Part shown: in pieces, positions 32,041 to 44,717 of the stretch
Layout of the letters: each line of letters begins with the position of its first letter
Position numbering within the stretch: the first letter of the stretch is position 1
Origin: Larix kaempferi
Taxonomy: Eukaryota; Streptophyta; Pinopsida; Pinales; Pinaceae
Direction of reading: 5' to 3'
DNA length: 64,000 nt
Assembly: GCA_027924585.1 (NCBI GenBank)
Contig: BSBM01002083.1
Span: 744,001 to 808,000 of the forward strand
Position numbers and translations under genes: made by a program
The notes under the pieces: model-generated
The model's input: only the letters and a program-made list of their open reading frames with translations
The model's database searches: none
Told to the model about the DNA's origin: nothing

Positions 32041-34285
32041 ACACATAAAAGCATTATATTAGAATTGTATGTACTAAAATAAAATTTTACAGTGCGCCAA
32101 TATAAAACTTACACACCGCCCGTAGTGTGCTTTTACTTTTTAAGCATCATCTTTGGTGTGCTAAACTAACACAATGCCAAGGAAAATTGTGCGGGCGAAA
32201 TTTATCCAATGGGCTACTTTTTGACCTTTTTTTCCAAAAAATGATTCGCCAATTTTCCTTTTCTTCAAAGATGATTTGCCCAAATTCCATGGGATAGTTT
32301 TTTTTAACTCTAAAAATCGCCAAAATTGTCCAAAAAACTATATAAAGTCCTTGGAAAATTGAATATTTAAAAAAAAAATCCAAACATTTTATGGTTGCAA
32401 ATTTAAGAATTAGTAAGATTTTCCTGGGTTTCCACACTTTGAGAAAATTATGGATCCTTAAAATTTTCCCTACACAATGCACCGCTGATATAATTCTATA
32501 AATTTAAAACTTTATTATCAAGCTGGTGCGCTACAATACACACGCACCGGTGCATTTTTAAATTTGCAATCACGGTGCGCCTATGGATCATCAGAGCACC
32601 AAACACTGGTGCACTGACATGCACTAAGAGCACCATTGAATTATGATTTTTTATGATACAAGAAATTTTAATGTGTAGGATTCGGTGCTTCTCTAACTTG
32701 TAAGCGCATCGTAAACAATGTGATTACTTTATCTAAAAGAACCGCAGTTTATTTCATTTTATAATTGATAAGGAATGTGTCAACAACGTGCCTACAACAT
32801 GTCAGAGCACCGAATATCGGTGCGCTGCGTGAAATAGGAGCACCGCTGAATTATGATTTTTTAGTTCTTACAACATTTTTAAATTCCAGTAGTTGGTGCG
32901 TTTATACCTTATCAATGCACTGTTTTATGTGCGCTGACATGATGTAAAAGCACCGCAGTTTACTTAATTTATGGATGATGGAGAATTTGTTCATGGTGCT
33001 TGTACTGAATGTCATACACCGAGCACAGGTGCGCTGACATGCAGTAGATGCACCGTATACTTTGGCTTTTCAATTTTTCTTGTTAATATGTATCGGTGCA
33101 TTAGGTACACGTAAAGGCACCATAATGTTGATGCGCTTATGTGGAATTAACGCATCGTTTATTAGTTTCTAATTTTTAAAATCCAGTTTATGTTATGGCG
33201 ATGTGCTACGAAAGGGTGGCGCACAGGTGATGCGGTGCGTTCAAGCTATTCGGCTCGCCCCGCCAACAGTGTGCCCTATAATAATTTACAAAGTGCACCG
33301 AGTGGAGGTTGGAGCCAAACGGATCGAACGCACTGCGTAATTTTTAAAAAAAATGATAAAAACGGCAAATTATGGCTTAATTTCAAAAATGAATCTACCA
33401 AGAATTTAAATTATCAAGTAATAATTAATTTATTTGTTGAACCGCGCATTGGGGAGGCATCCCAACTATGTGTGGAGAATTTGAATTTGTTTCCACCGTT
33501 TGGAAAAATTCAAACTCAAGTCAATAGCCAATAAGAATGTACAATGTGTCAACATCAGGTGGGATGAACACAGGTGACAAGGCGTCTAGGTGGGTTATGA
33601 AACGCACTGTAGAGAGGTAAAAATGAGTTTTATGACACGGTAACTTTTTTTATTAAACCATGTTCTGGTGCGCCCAATAGTGGGATGCACTGGTGTGATG
33701 TACGTAAACCACATCGTCTTCAAGTTTTTAAATCAAATTCGACGTTTTTTATTTTTTATTTTTTAACAAATAAGAACCAGTGTGTTAGGTGATATTACAC
33801 GCACCGGTGCATTTAAGAGCAATTAACGACCCGCATTTAGGGTTTTAAGTAAAATATAATGTGCTTTTGAATCAAATATCCTTGTGCATTCGTTTATATT
33901 GGACACGTCGGGAAGTGGGTTATTACGTAACTAATCGGGTCATGGTTTTTTAGATAACACAATAATTTATTTATTTTTTTAATAAAATATAATATGGTGC
34001 ATTCTTCGAAACGTAATGGTCCGGTGCGTTAGGTTTTCCAAGACGCACCGCGATGGCTAATTTTTAATAAAATATAGTACGGTGTGTTCTTTGAAACATA
34101 ACGTACGGGTGCGTTAAGTTTCCAAAAACACACCGCGACGGTTTTAGAAAATTGCCGCATATCTCGCCGAAATTTTTTTTTCATTGATGATTTTTCGTGG
34201 TGCTACATGGTTTTTTTAGTCCCGGTGTGTTGTTTAGAAACGCACCGGTGCGTGTGGTTTGGAAACACGCCGAAGAAAAAACATC
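32041..34285. repeat. Right subterminal arm rich in GCACCGGTGC-like palindromes
   Basis: Perfect GCACCGGTGC occurs at 32544-32553, 33801-33810 and 34242-34251, with many GGTGCG and CGCACC half-sites between. In inverted orientation it is homologous to the left arm: for instance the stretch around 33440-33520 corresponds to about 22900-22985 (GCCTCCCCAATG, TCCACTATTTGG-like text). A 114-codon frame at 33190-33534 has no recognisable content. The outer end equals about 21985 on the left, so the terminal CACTA bases are missing. Confidence 0.65.
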
Positions 34286-34299
34286 CACTACAAGCACAC

Positions 34300-37200
34300 T
34301 ACAAATACTTCTACAATACCTTCTATATGTGTCTCTAAATTTATGAATTTACACTCACCTTCACCAATCTCTTGGCTTTTTTCCATTATAGTTCAACTTA
34401 GAGCACACTACAAATAATTAAGGAAATGTTGTCTCTTTGTCTTACAAATATCCAATCTAGTTTTCGCCACACACTCCTCAAGATAACAAGGAACTTTGCT
34501 ATGATCCAAAACTAATCCATTTTCCAGTGGGCAGTCAAAATCACCCATTGTATATACACCATGGATTCTTTTAAACAAATGGCTATCTTTTATGACTTAT
34601 ATTTATTTTCATATTAAGCATTTAAGAACATAAGATACAAACAATCAATCTCATAAACATTCAACACATGTTTTAAGAATAAATCTTTTAGGAAAATTTA
34701 TTATCAATTTTAGAGAATATCATTACAATTGTAATACTAGACAACCTCTAGGATTCTACATCCATGGATCTATGTTTCAAAATATATAGTACCCATGGTG
34801 ACAAAGTCAAAGGCATGTCAATTTCTACAAGGAACTCCCCCTGCTCTAGAAATACAACAAATCTCTAAGTTGATTGCAATCCTTCAATTGAATTCCTCAA
34901 TCAAATTATCCAAACTACCTTTCCATCCAAGCCCTCCCCTTCATATAACCTACCTTCTTATGGGCCATCTCCAAGAATCAATTAAATCAGTTCGACTTCT
35001 CTTGTGTCCCTTCCATTATTAAATGGTTTGACTTCCCTCTGGTAGTCGATGCTAGTTATCCAGTCAACTCGTATCAATCATCGAAGTCCATATAGACATC
35101 CCCTCCTTACTGACATATGTCTAACTAACGTAACATTTCTAACAAGGGTCACCCCAATTCAATTAACAAACATTGTTGACAAGGCTCCCACCAATCCACA
35201 TTTGTTATCAAATCTAGTCAATCTCTCATTATGGTTATCAACATATGTGCATTAATCAGCCTAGTTTAGTTAACTTCATCATCTATCTTCTTTATCAATA
35301 AGTCAACTTGATTCCTTCCTACCTCCATTCTCCAATCTTCTTCTAATCAATCTAATACCGAATCAAAAAATAAGATCTATTTACATTAATAAACTCAAAA
35401 TTTAAAAATCACAAAATCGATACTACCCCTATTACTTGTTTTGCCTATCCTCAATTACTTTCAATTATATTGATTCGATTTTTTTTAAATCTTTCATTAT
35501 TCCAATACAAGTATAACTCACAAACACCAAATTATTCTTCTAACTTTACTTCTACTCACTTAAATCTCGTATCATCTTTAATTTGTCTTCCACATCTCAT
35601 TCTTTCATCATTCCTATACTTCTACTCACTTAAATCTCATATCATCTTTAATCTTTAATTTGTCTTCCACATCTGACTTTTTCATCATTCCTATTTACAA
35701 TCACAGCCTCTTTACATTAAGGTCCCATTTATGTGATTATTCATAGACTCGACTTTAACTTTTACTTGAATTATATATTTGTTAGTATGTTTTGCCCTCA
35801 ATTAATTGGTGTCCATCCGTAATTATCTGAACTTATTTTTATATTTTAAATGTAATGGTCTTCTTTTCCGTTGGTTGTGCTTTTGTTTTTAAAGTCCTTT
35901 CCCCTAAACTTACGTTTAATGGCACACCATCTTATTCGTAACACTATTTTTATTTTAGTTTTTAATAGTATTTTGATAAAAGGCATTGAGTTGATAACAA
36001 CGTTTCAACCGTTTTGTACCTTACTACAAGTAAAATGTCTAAATCAAGTATCAATTTGGTGTTGGTAAACATTTTTTTTATTAATGTAATTTGGAGTTTT
36101 TCTTCTTGTAAGTGTTTTTTCACATTAAAAATTCTGTGTATGTAGTTTTATGTTATTTATATGTTTTTTTTAAATTAGTGATGATTTTTCCATAATATTA
36201 TTTAATGAGTTTGTTAAGAAATGTTATCATTATAATATAATTTAAAAGGAGGATTAAGGTTTTTAACTAAAAAAATAAGTGTTATTATTCTAATAAAATT
36301 TAAAAGGAGTATCAAAGTTTTCAACAAAAAAATTGTCCAAAAACAAAAAAACCTATCACTATTTATATTGGCAACTAACTAAAAACAAGGTAGCTGTATT
36401 GAACAAATTGTTCCAAAATAAATATAAAGCGGCAAAACATTACATAGACAAGATTTCAAAAAAGCAGGCCTATACAAGGCATGTTCTATCACCTAAACTC
36501 CATGTTTAAGGTCCTTTGAGCACATGTCTTCTTCTTACCAATGCTCTTGACAAATGTCATTTGCAACCATCCCACCTTTAATCCTAGAGTGGGTACACCA
36601 TGTCCAACTTTCCTTTTGTGCATCCAAAGAGGTAGAGGACTATGGTTCAACATAAAAGGGAGATGCATCTGAGACCCATTACCAACATTATACAATTGTG
36701 ATACTAAAGAGACAATCGAATCAACCTTCACATCTAGTTTGAGGAATTTTCACTTTTCACTAGCATGAAATCCGACACATCTTCCTTTAGTTCCTTCAGC
36801 AAATTCATTTGAATTATGGTCTCCATTGCACATCTATCTCTTTCTTGAATCTTTGCCATCATTTTGTCCTCCCGATAATCATGCCAATGACACCATTGAT
36901 GTTATGAATCCATCACAAGCATCTGAGCTTCTGTAACACCATGCTCGCACCACTAGACATCCTTCCTTACTTCTCGAAGGTCACACCAAACACAACATCG
37001 CCCATGCACCATCCTTAGCTAAGAAGAGGATGACCAGACTAAGCACCGGTTGAGTATATCAGAAAATGGAGAGAGTTTTAGCACTAAACCCTAAAGGAAA
37101 CTACTACGGGCTCCCAAACTAAGATTTACATTGTGAAGGGTGTCCAAGGCGCCCTTAGAAATAACTATGATGAATAAAACCAATACCATGACCCCAAAAT

Positions 37201-37970
37201 GATCCAAGATAACATGCATTGTATGTTCTAACTATTATGTAGTGAATATGCCCTGGCACTAAAGAGGAGAAGTATGTAGAGGTAAGGAGAGTAATGAGCC
37301 ATGACTTGTTATCCCTTCTAACTTGAATGACATGAATATTATAAAACGCTCTTATGTCAAGGATTAAATTCAATTAAAGTCATGAGAGGGGAGAGCGGAT
37401 AATCTCCCTTGCTTTAATTCTTAATGCATGTGCATGCATCACTGCATCATGACTGCAATATTTGGAAGAATTTGAGCACATTGAAATTCTTAGTCTTAAA
37501 TTTTATACAGAATATGAGTCTTGATATACAAAGGTTTTGAGATGGTGTTTCTTGGTGAAGAAACTTGACAATGATCGAGGAATATTCCACTATTGGTGCA
37601 TGCCTTACCCATGCTTCTTACAAATCTAAATACCTTTGTAAAAAGAGAATACATCTACCTCATTATGGTTACAATTCTCAATTCCATTGCAAAATCAACT
37701 TCCATATTTCCTCATTTACTTAGGGACCATAAAGAATCCCCACACCTACTACCCTTGAAAATAGTGCAATCATTATTATATACATTTATTAGGTGTTTGA
37801 AATGTGTTAGATGATAATATTATTTATATTTTATAAATACATTGTACAAACAATGATTGTATTTTTAATTCAAAAATAAACCAAAATAAAAATGAAATGC
37901 TATGTTTACCCTCTCTCTCTCACACACACACAAAATTCAATGATATTTGAAAGTATTTTGTTGCACTAGG
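34300..37970. repeat. Segment A of a diverged direct duplication
   Basis: A 3.7-kb AT-rich segment is matched in order by segment B (38890-44415): for example CTACAATACCTT and TCTCTAAATTTAT at the start, TTTCTACAAGGAACT and TAGACATCCCCTC in the middle, GAGTGGGTACACC and AAAGAGGTAGA later, and GATATTTG.AAGTATTTT at the end. No coding region is seen; frames of 60-80 codons lack motifs. The copies differ by numerous substitutions and indels. Confidence 0.75.
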
Positions 37971-38889
37971 ACAAATTTAACCCAAATGAATAAGTTGTCG
38001 AGTGCCTTAAGAAAAAATTATCAAGTACTTCATGACCAACTCTTGGGTATAAGTTTGGGATATAATATCCAACAATTATCATTGCCATGAACATCCTTCT
38101 TATATTGTTCACAATGCAGGTTTTTCTATATGACATACGAAAATTTATTCTTTCCCTTTTCTTTTCTTTTTCCTTCCCAAGTCTTTCTCTCTTCTAATAT
38201 AGAATGATTGGTTCCATTATTTGGTTTTACACCATGTTTACATTCAATATGTATGGCCTTAGCGCGTGCCTCGTCAAGGATCTTGACCTCAAAGAGAATC
38301 ACCTCCTTTCTAATTCTATTGAACAACCCATTGATGTACTTCGTCATAACCTTCTTGTCAAACTGGTCGATACCTAACTAGATACACATCTTTTTTAACG
38401 CAATTGTATATTCTTGAACTATTTGTCCTTGTTTATGTCTAATAGGATGCCTTATAAACTCTTGTTCTACTTCATATCCTTGAAAGTGGAATTGTTTCTT
38501 AACAAGTGCTTTAAGCTCCTCCAAGTTTGCAACTTTCTTCATAGTGGTAACAAATCTCTCTTCACATAAAAATTTCCCACCATAACATGACATATCCCTC
38601 CATTTATGTTAAGAGAAATAAGTATTTTATGTATCCATAAGCTCATGGAAACTAAAATAGACTTCTAATAGCCTCAACTAATTACTTTGTCGATCAAGAT
38701 TCATCTAACCATCATAAGGCTTTATCTCCACTTAGCTTCAACTCTAAAAGGGCTTATGGAACTTTGAGAGACATTTTCCTAAGGAAAAGTATTCTTAAGA
38801 TTCATCTTGGGACTGTTAATTTTATTTATTAGAGGTTTCCTCTCCTCCAACTTTAGGTTTATCAACCATAACTCAAACCAAATCCTATA
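37971..38889 (-). pseudogene. Retrotransposon gag fragment between segments A and B
   Basis: Minus-strand frames 38378-38593 and 38126-38347 follow each other with a single stop between. They read LKALVKKQFHFQGYEVEQEF, QGQIVQEYTIALKKM, then YINGLFNRIRKEVILFEV and LDEARAKAIHIE, the pattern of a Ty3-type gag core. Downstream, around 38060-38125, HCEQYKKDVHGNDNCW looks like a damaged zinc knuckle (one cysteine now tyrosine). No protease or RT is present. The remaining part, 38600-38889, holds nothing recognisable. Confidence 0.65.
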
Positions 38890-41800
38890 TTAGTTCTACA
38901 ATACCTTATACTCATGTCTCTAAATTTATAAATCTACAGTCACCTTCATTGATCTCTTGGCATGTTTCCATCATAGTTTGACTCACAAGACAACTACAAA
39001 TAATCAAGGCAATAATGTATATTTTCCTTACAAATATCACAATCTAGTTTTTGCCACTCCTCGAGCTAATAAGAACTTTGCTATGATCCCAAACTAATTC
39101 ATTTTCTATTGGGCAAGTCAAGATCACCCAATGTAGCCACACCATAGATTCATTAAACAAAATGATTATCTAATAGATATTATGACTTAGATTTATTCTC
39201 TTATTAAGCATTTAACAACATAAGAAATTGACAATCAATCTCATAAACATTTATCACATAGTGCACATATGTTTTTAAGGAAAGACCTCATGGGGAATAA
39301 AATCTATTTATGATCAATTTTAGAGAATGCCAATTAGTGAGTAATTACAATTGTAATTGTGCATGACCTATGGGATTAAGCATCCACAAGTCTGTGTTTC
39401 ACAATGTCTATTACCCCTAGTAGCAAAGTCAAGGATTTTACATTTCTACAAGGAACTTCCACTTTAGAAATGAAACAACCCTATATGTCAATTGTGACCC
39501 TTCAATCGAATTCCACATTAAGATTGTCCATTATCTAACCTTTCCATCCAACCCCTCTTCTTCACGTAGTCCATCTTCTTATGGGCCACCTGCAAGAGTC
39601 AATGAGATCAATTTGTTTTCTCTTATGTCCCTTAAGTTATCAAAGTGTTTGACTGCCCTTTGGTAATGGGCGCCAATCATCCAGACGACTTACTTATCCT
39701 TTGAATGCCATATAGACATCCCCTCTTTGTTAATATTTTTCTAACTAACATAACCTTGTTAACAAGGCCTGCCATCAATCCACATCTTTCATCAAATCTA
39801 ATTGATCTCTCGCTCTAGTTATCAAAATATGTACATTAATCAACCTAATTTAACAGTAGTTTAACAGACTTTATTGTTAATCTTTTTTAGCAATGAGTCA
39901 ACTTAATTCAATCAACTTTCTCATTGAATCCTACCTCTATTCTCTAATCTTCTTCTACTTGATCAAATTTCAAATCAACAAATAATGTCTACTTAAACTA
40001 AAAATCAAATAAAATTTAAAAATCAACAAATCTATTTCTTATTCTCCTATCCCTAATTATTTATAACATTTTGTTTATCCAAACTCATTCTTTACATTTA
40101 TGTAATCTTTTTTAACCCTATAGTGACCCCTTTCCCAATCCTAGTGCAACTCATGGCCTGGCCCCCAAATCGTTCCTTTAGCTTGAGTACTACTCACTTA
40201 AATCTTGCGTAATCTTTAATCTTTTATCACAACTCGTGGCCCCCAAATTATTCCTCTAACTTGATTTCTATTCACTCAAATCTTATGTCATCTTTAATAC
40301 TTAATTTGTACTCCATATCCCATTCTTTCATTATTCCTTTTACAATCATAATCTCTTACTTTAAAGTCCCACCAATGTCCTTTAAGTGATTATTCATACA
40401 CTCGACTTTTATTTTTTCCTTAATTATATATTGTGATTCTATTTTCCCCTCAATCAATTAGTGCATATCACTAATTATCTCAATTTAATTTAATATTTTC
40501 AATTTAATGGTCCTCTTTTATGTGGTTGTATTTTTGTTTTTGAGGCCTTCCCCTTTAAAATGGCATACCATCTTTATTAGCGTAACATTCTTGTCTATTT
40601 TTAATGGGTATTTTAATAGAAAAGCATTGAGTTGATTACAAAATTGTAATTTAAATTAAATCATTTTGTACTTTACGATAAGTAAAGATGTTGAGATTTA
40701 GTATAAATTTGGTGGGAAGTAATATGTACCTAGTCACAATGTGTTTAATGATGTTGTTGTTTAGATATAGATTGTTATATATGAAGTTACCAATGATCTA
40801 ATGGTCTATATCCCAATAATATAAGCATTAAATGCATTGTTGATGGGTGCATATTGCTTGTCCAATTTGGTATAGTTAAACACTTTCATTTTTTATGTTA
40901 AGGTTTTTCTCTAGTTAAAAAAATCATTGAGTGTTTCATTGGTGTGGATGGATCTTTATAATTTAGTGATATTTGTGTGTTTTGAAAGAAGTCTTAGTCA
41001 TTGAAAATGTGGCTTTCCCACTTTTTTTATTAATTAGGTTGTGATTAATTAAGTTGTGAGGAAGTGTTACTATTGTAGTACAATTTAAAAGGAGGATTAA
41101 AGTGTTTGATTAACAAAGTTGTTATAAAAACCCTAAAACCTGATTACTATTAATCTTAGCAATTAATTAAAGAAGAAAGTAGTTATATTATTGAAGAAAT
41201 TGTCCTAAAAGAAATACAAAGCAGTAAAACATTTATAGACAAGATTGTAAAAGGAAAACCCATAAAAAGCATCTTTTGTCATGTGAACTCCATGTTAAAA
41301 GTCCTCATAGCATATCTTCTCTTCGTGTTGATACTCTTGACAAATATCATTTACAAGCATTCCATTGTTAATCTTGGAGTGGGTACACCTCGTCCGACTT
41401 TCTTTTTGTGCGTCTAAAGAGGTAGATGATTATGGTTCAATAGAAGACATAGATGCCATGTCACGTCCCCTCTTCATCAATCTGACCAACATTGAAGGGG
41501 TGTGAACTAGATCTTGGGGCCTCAAGAACTCGCCATGAATCCATTTGATACCACACTGAAACAAGCATGCATACATGTGCAAATGAAGGATAAAATTATA
41601 GAGTGGAATGGGGTCGATCCACATAATGACAACATGCATGTAGAAGCAATACATCTCATTCATACAAACAAAATTATTCCAATTTAAATACAAGAGAATA
41701 ATTATCTTTAACAACGTAGATCTAGGCAACTAGTTGTGTAAGAGCAATGTTCCACCCAACCATAGGCACTCCATCCAACATATACTCTTTATGTTGCGAG

Positions 41801-44415
41801 GCCACCCCCAAGCTAGGCTATGAGGCCACTAGGGAGAAGGAAAACACCTACATTCTTTTATTTCTCAGCCCACAACAATTTTTAGCTCTCCATGCTTAGC
41901 CAATTGCGCTTGCAAAGGTCTACATGATCTCACTCAACAAATACAACCTTGGCTTCCACAATACCTACCCCACACAACACCCTTCTAGGCTCAGGCATCC
42001 CCTTCATGAGTCCATGGTTCTCTTGGGAGATCCATATTGCCAAGCGCTTCCAATGTGTTCATAGAAGAAGACCAATATGTTATGATGTTGGAGAACCACC
42101 CGTAGCTTCAAATTCGCGGCTTCCCAAGCATCTATGAGCAGAAAAACTCAATGGGTAAGTATCCCTAGCTTGCCCAACCTCTGTGCTCACCTACAACCAG
42201 CTATTTCTCCTTCAAATCAGCAGCCACCTTCTAAATTCGAATTTCTGGGTTATACACAATAATGGGGAATTGGCGTGAGGTCACTTTGTATGAGAAAAAA
42301 ATGAGAGAATGTGTGTGTAATGAGAGAATGACCCCCAAGGGATATGGGAAAATGGGTGAAAAGATAGCTAACATTTCTTCTTACTATAGAAGAAAAGGGT
42401 TGTTGTCACTGTAGCACTAATTTTTAGTAGTTGACAGGACTGTCACCAAAGTCAGTCACCCCCCTGCTTCAATAACTATGTGAGGTGGCTTTTCCCACCA
42501 ACCTCACACATGCATTCAATGATTGGGTTCAATATTCAAAAGGAGGTGATTGGCTCATTTAAAAACACATGGCAGATTTTGAATGAGTTCTAAGGTTGAC
42601 ACTTGGCAACTTAGGATTTAGTGACCCGTGGGCCCCCTTCCTCTTCCCCTCGGGTGGAATCATAGCCCCCTTGGTGCTCTTTACATAGCCAGTGTTGGAC
42701 CATTTTATTATTTATGCACATAATATTTACATATATTTCAACTTAGCATGTGAATCCAAACATACGGTCCAAATAACAATATTACATCATGCATGCCTAG
42801 CCATTCACTAGTTTGGTCTTGGCCTTGAGCTCCGCACTAGGAATCCACACTAACATATTTGCATCATTTACATCATTTTGGTTAATTACAGTCCAAGTAA
42901 AAAATTGGGGATATTACATGCCATCAAAGCCCCATTACCAACCTTAGACAATGGCAAGAACAAAGAAACGATCGAATCAACCTTCAAGTCCAGTTCTAGT
43001 AATTTGTGTTTTGCACTTGCATGAAAGCCCATATCTCTTCGTTTAGTTCCTTCAACAAATTCAATTGAATTTTGGTCTCCATTGCACATTTATCTCTTTC
43101 TTGAATCTTCACTATCAATTTATCATCCTAATCGTCATGACAGTGACACCATTGATGTTCTAAAGCCACCACAAGCTTGTTAACTTCTACAACACCATGC
43201 TATCACCACCAAACACCCTTTCTTACTTTTGCCAAGTCACACTAGACACAATGCTACCCATGTGACATGCCAGGCCAAGAAGAAAATGACCAAACTAAAC
43301 ACAATTACAATTGAATATCTCAAAAAACAGAAAGGATTCTAACACTAAATCCTAAAAGAAACTACTAACACAAACTCCCATACTCATGTCATTGAAAAAG
43401 ATGTCCAAGACACTCACAAAAATAATTGCGATGGATAACACCAATACACCAAACCCTAAATTGATCCAAGATTAACTTGAATGGCATGACTATTATAAAG
43501 CACTCTCATGTCAAAGACTAAATAAATTAAAGTCAAGGGAGGGGAGAGGAGATAATCTACCTTTTAAAAGTAATGCATAATGCATGTTCATGCATAATTG
43601 CATCAACATTGGACAAAAGGTCTCTAGCTCTATGTTATGTTTAGTAGGTTTAAAAGAATTCAAGTAAAATGAAATTCTTAATCTTGATATACTAAAGTTT
43701 TGAGATAGTATTTGTTGGTTAAAAAACCTTAAAATGATTGAGGAATCTTCTACTATCACTATCCACTTTAGTCGTGCTTGTTGAATATTTGATTATCTTT
43801 ATAAAAAGAGAAGGATTTCATTATGTGTTCCAATTCCCAATAACATGCAAAATCAATCAATGTGGGATCATGAAGATCTCCACATTAACAACCCCTTCAA
43901 TCATTGTGATATATATTTATTATGGGTTTGAAACATTTATATGATTATGTCATTTATATTTATAATATATTTATATTTATAATATATGAATGGTTTAAAA
44001 GATTTTAACTTTTTTTATATTTTTTTTTATAAATTATATTATTTAAATTTTTATATTATAAAATAGATTCAATATCCTCAAATACAATTATACAAATTTA
44101 ATAATATATATACCATTCAAACAATATAACAAAAATAATAATTAAAAATCATAAAAAAATTAAACTTAACTCTTAAAATATATCTATCATTCTAACCATA
44201 TAATTAAAAATCATAAAAAAATTAACTCTTAAAATATATATACATATAATGATTACGTTTCCATTTTAAAAATAAACAAAATATATATATACATACAATG
44301 ATTACATTTCTATTTTAAAAATAAAACAAAATAAAAATAAGATGATACATTTACTTTTATATATATATATATATATATATAATAGAAATTCGATGATATT
44401 TGGAAGTATTTTACA
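38890..44415. repeat. Segment B of a diverged direct duplication
   Basis: The second copy of segment A, longer because of the 1460-bp solo LTR at 41459-42918 and an expanded AT-rich stretch at 43955-44390, which includes an (AT)n run near 44360. No gene is seen. It ends about 300 bp before the start codon of the alpha-galactosidase gene, so the promoter of that gene may lie partly within it. Confidence 0.75.
41459..42918 (-). mobile_element. Solo LTR of the chromovirus family
   Basis: A 1460-bp segment starts TGTCACGTCCCC and ends GGGGATATTACA, flanked by the 5-bp duplication TGCCA at 41454-41458 and 42919-42923. Segment A lacks it, so the empty site is visible in the same window. Its minus-strand beginning matches the chromovirus LTR at 21780-21891, which gives the orientation. 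No internal domain remains, as expected after recombination between two LTRs. Confidence 0.95.
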
Positions 44416-44717
44416 CAAACTGATATGCTGCCGGGCTCGCCAAGATCCTTACGGCCATATAGTAATTGCTACTTGTTTTGTTAAGGATACTTGGGGTACA
44501 GTCCATCTATCGATGTAACAGCCCGTTACTTTGGCATTGTCACCCACCAAAACACTTGGTCCAAAAAAATATTTGGTTCAGCCTTCAAATACTTCTGTTA
44601 AGCCTCCACTGGCTCTGAAATTGCTAATGAGATTTATCACAAGATTAATACTAATTAATTCCTTGTAGTATTATAGGACTCTGCATTCAGTCCATGGATA
44701 AATCCACATTGTGTAAG
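44416..44717 (+). promoter_or_regulatory. Upstream region of the alpha-galactosidase gene
   Basis: About 300 bp between segment B and the start codon. A weak TATA-like TATTATA lies near 44669, which would leave only a very short leader. No other element can be named from the sequence. Confidence 0.3.

Larger units (their letters stand above)
21892..34285. mobile_element. CACTA-type transposon complex with long inverted arms
   Basis: The left end is CACTACAAGG, the terminal signature of plant CACTA (En/Spm) elements, at the exact point where chromovirus LTR homology ends; the adjoining GTG would be the 3-bp target duplication. The left arm (21892-24660) pairs in inverted orientation with a right arm made of 34285 down to 31704 plus 26049 down to 25788, the Ty3 element 26050-31698 being a later insertion. 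Matching phrases in the same order include GCCTCCCCAATG, GTGGAAA, and the gene fragment at the inner end. The right arm stops near 34285 at text equivalent to about 21985 on the left, so some 90 bp including the right terminus are lost. I see no transposase family that I can name. It could be one foldback-like element or two inverted relatives. Confidence 0.65.

Noticed and set aside
33190-33534. 114-codon plus-strand frame in the right arm
   Set aside because: No recognisable motif, lies within palindrome-rich subterminal sequence, and is not open in the left arm.
34191-34202. TTTTTCGTGGTG as a degenerate right CACTA end
   Set aside because: Palindrome-rich arm sequence continues beyond it to about 34282, so it is internal.
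34282-34290. CACTACAAG near the right edge of the CACTA complex, as a possible terminus
   Set aside because: It is in the wrong orientation for a right end, and aligned with the left arm it corresponds to GTTTTAGTAGATG near 21985, so the match is chance.
44480-44500. GGATACTTGGGG upstream of the alpha-galactosidase gene as the missing end of the CACTA right arm
   Set aside because: Only about a dozen bases match the expected text, and the rest does not align.
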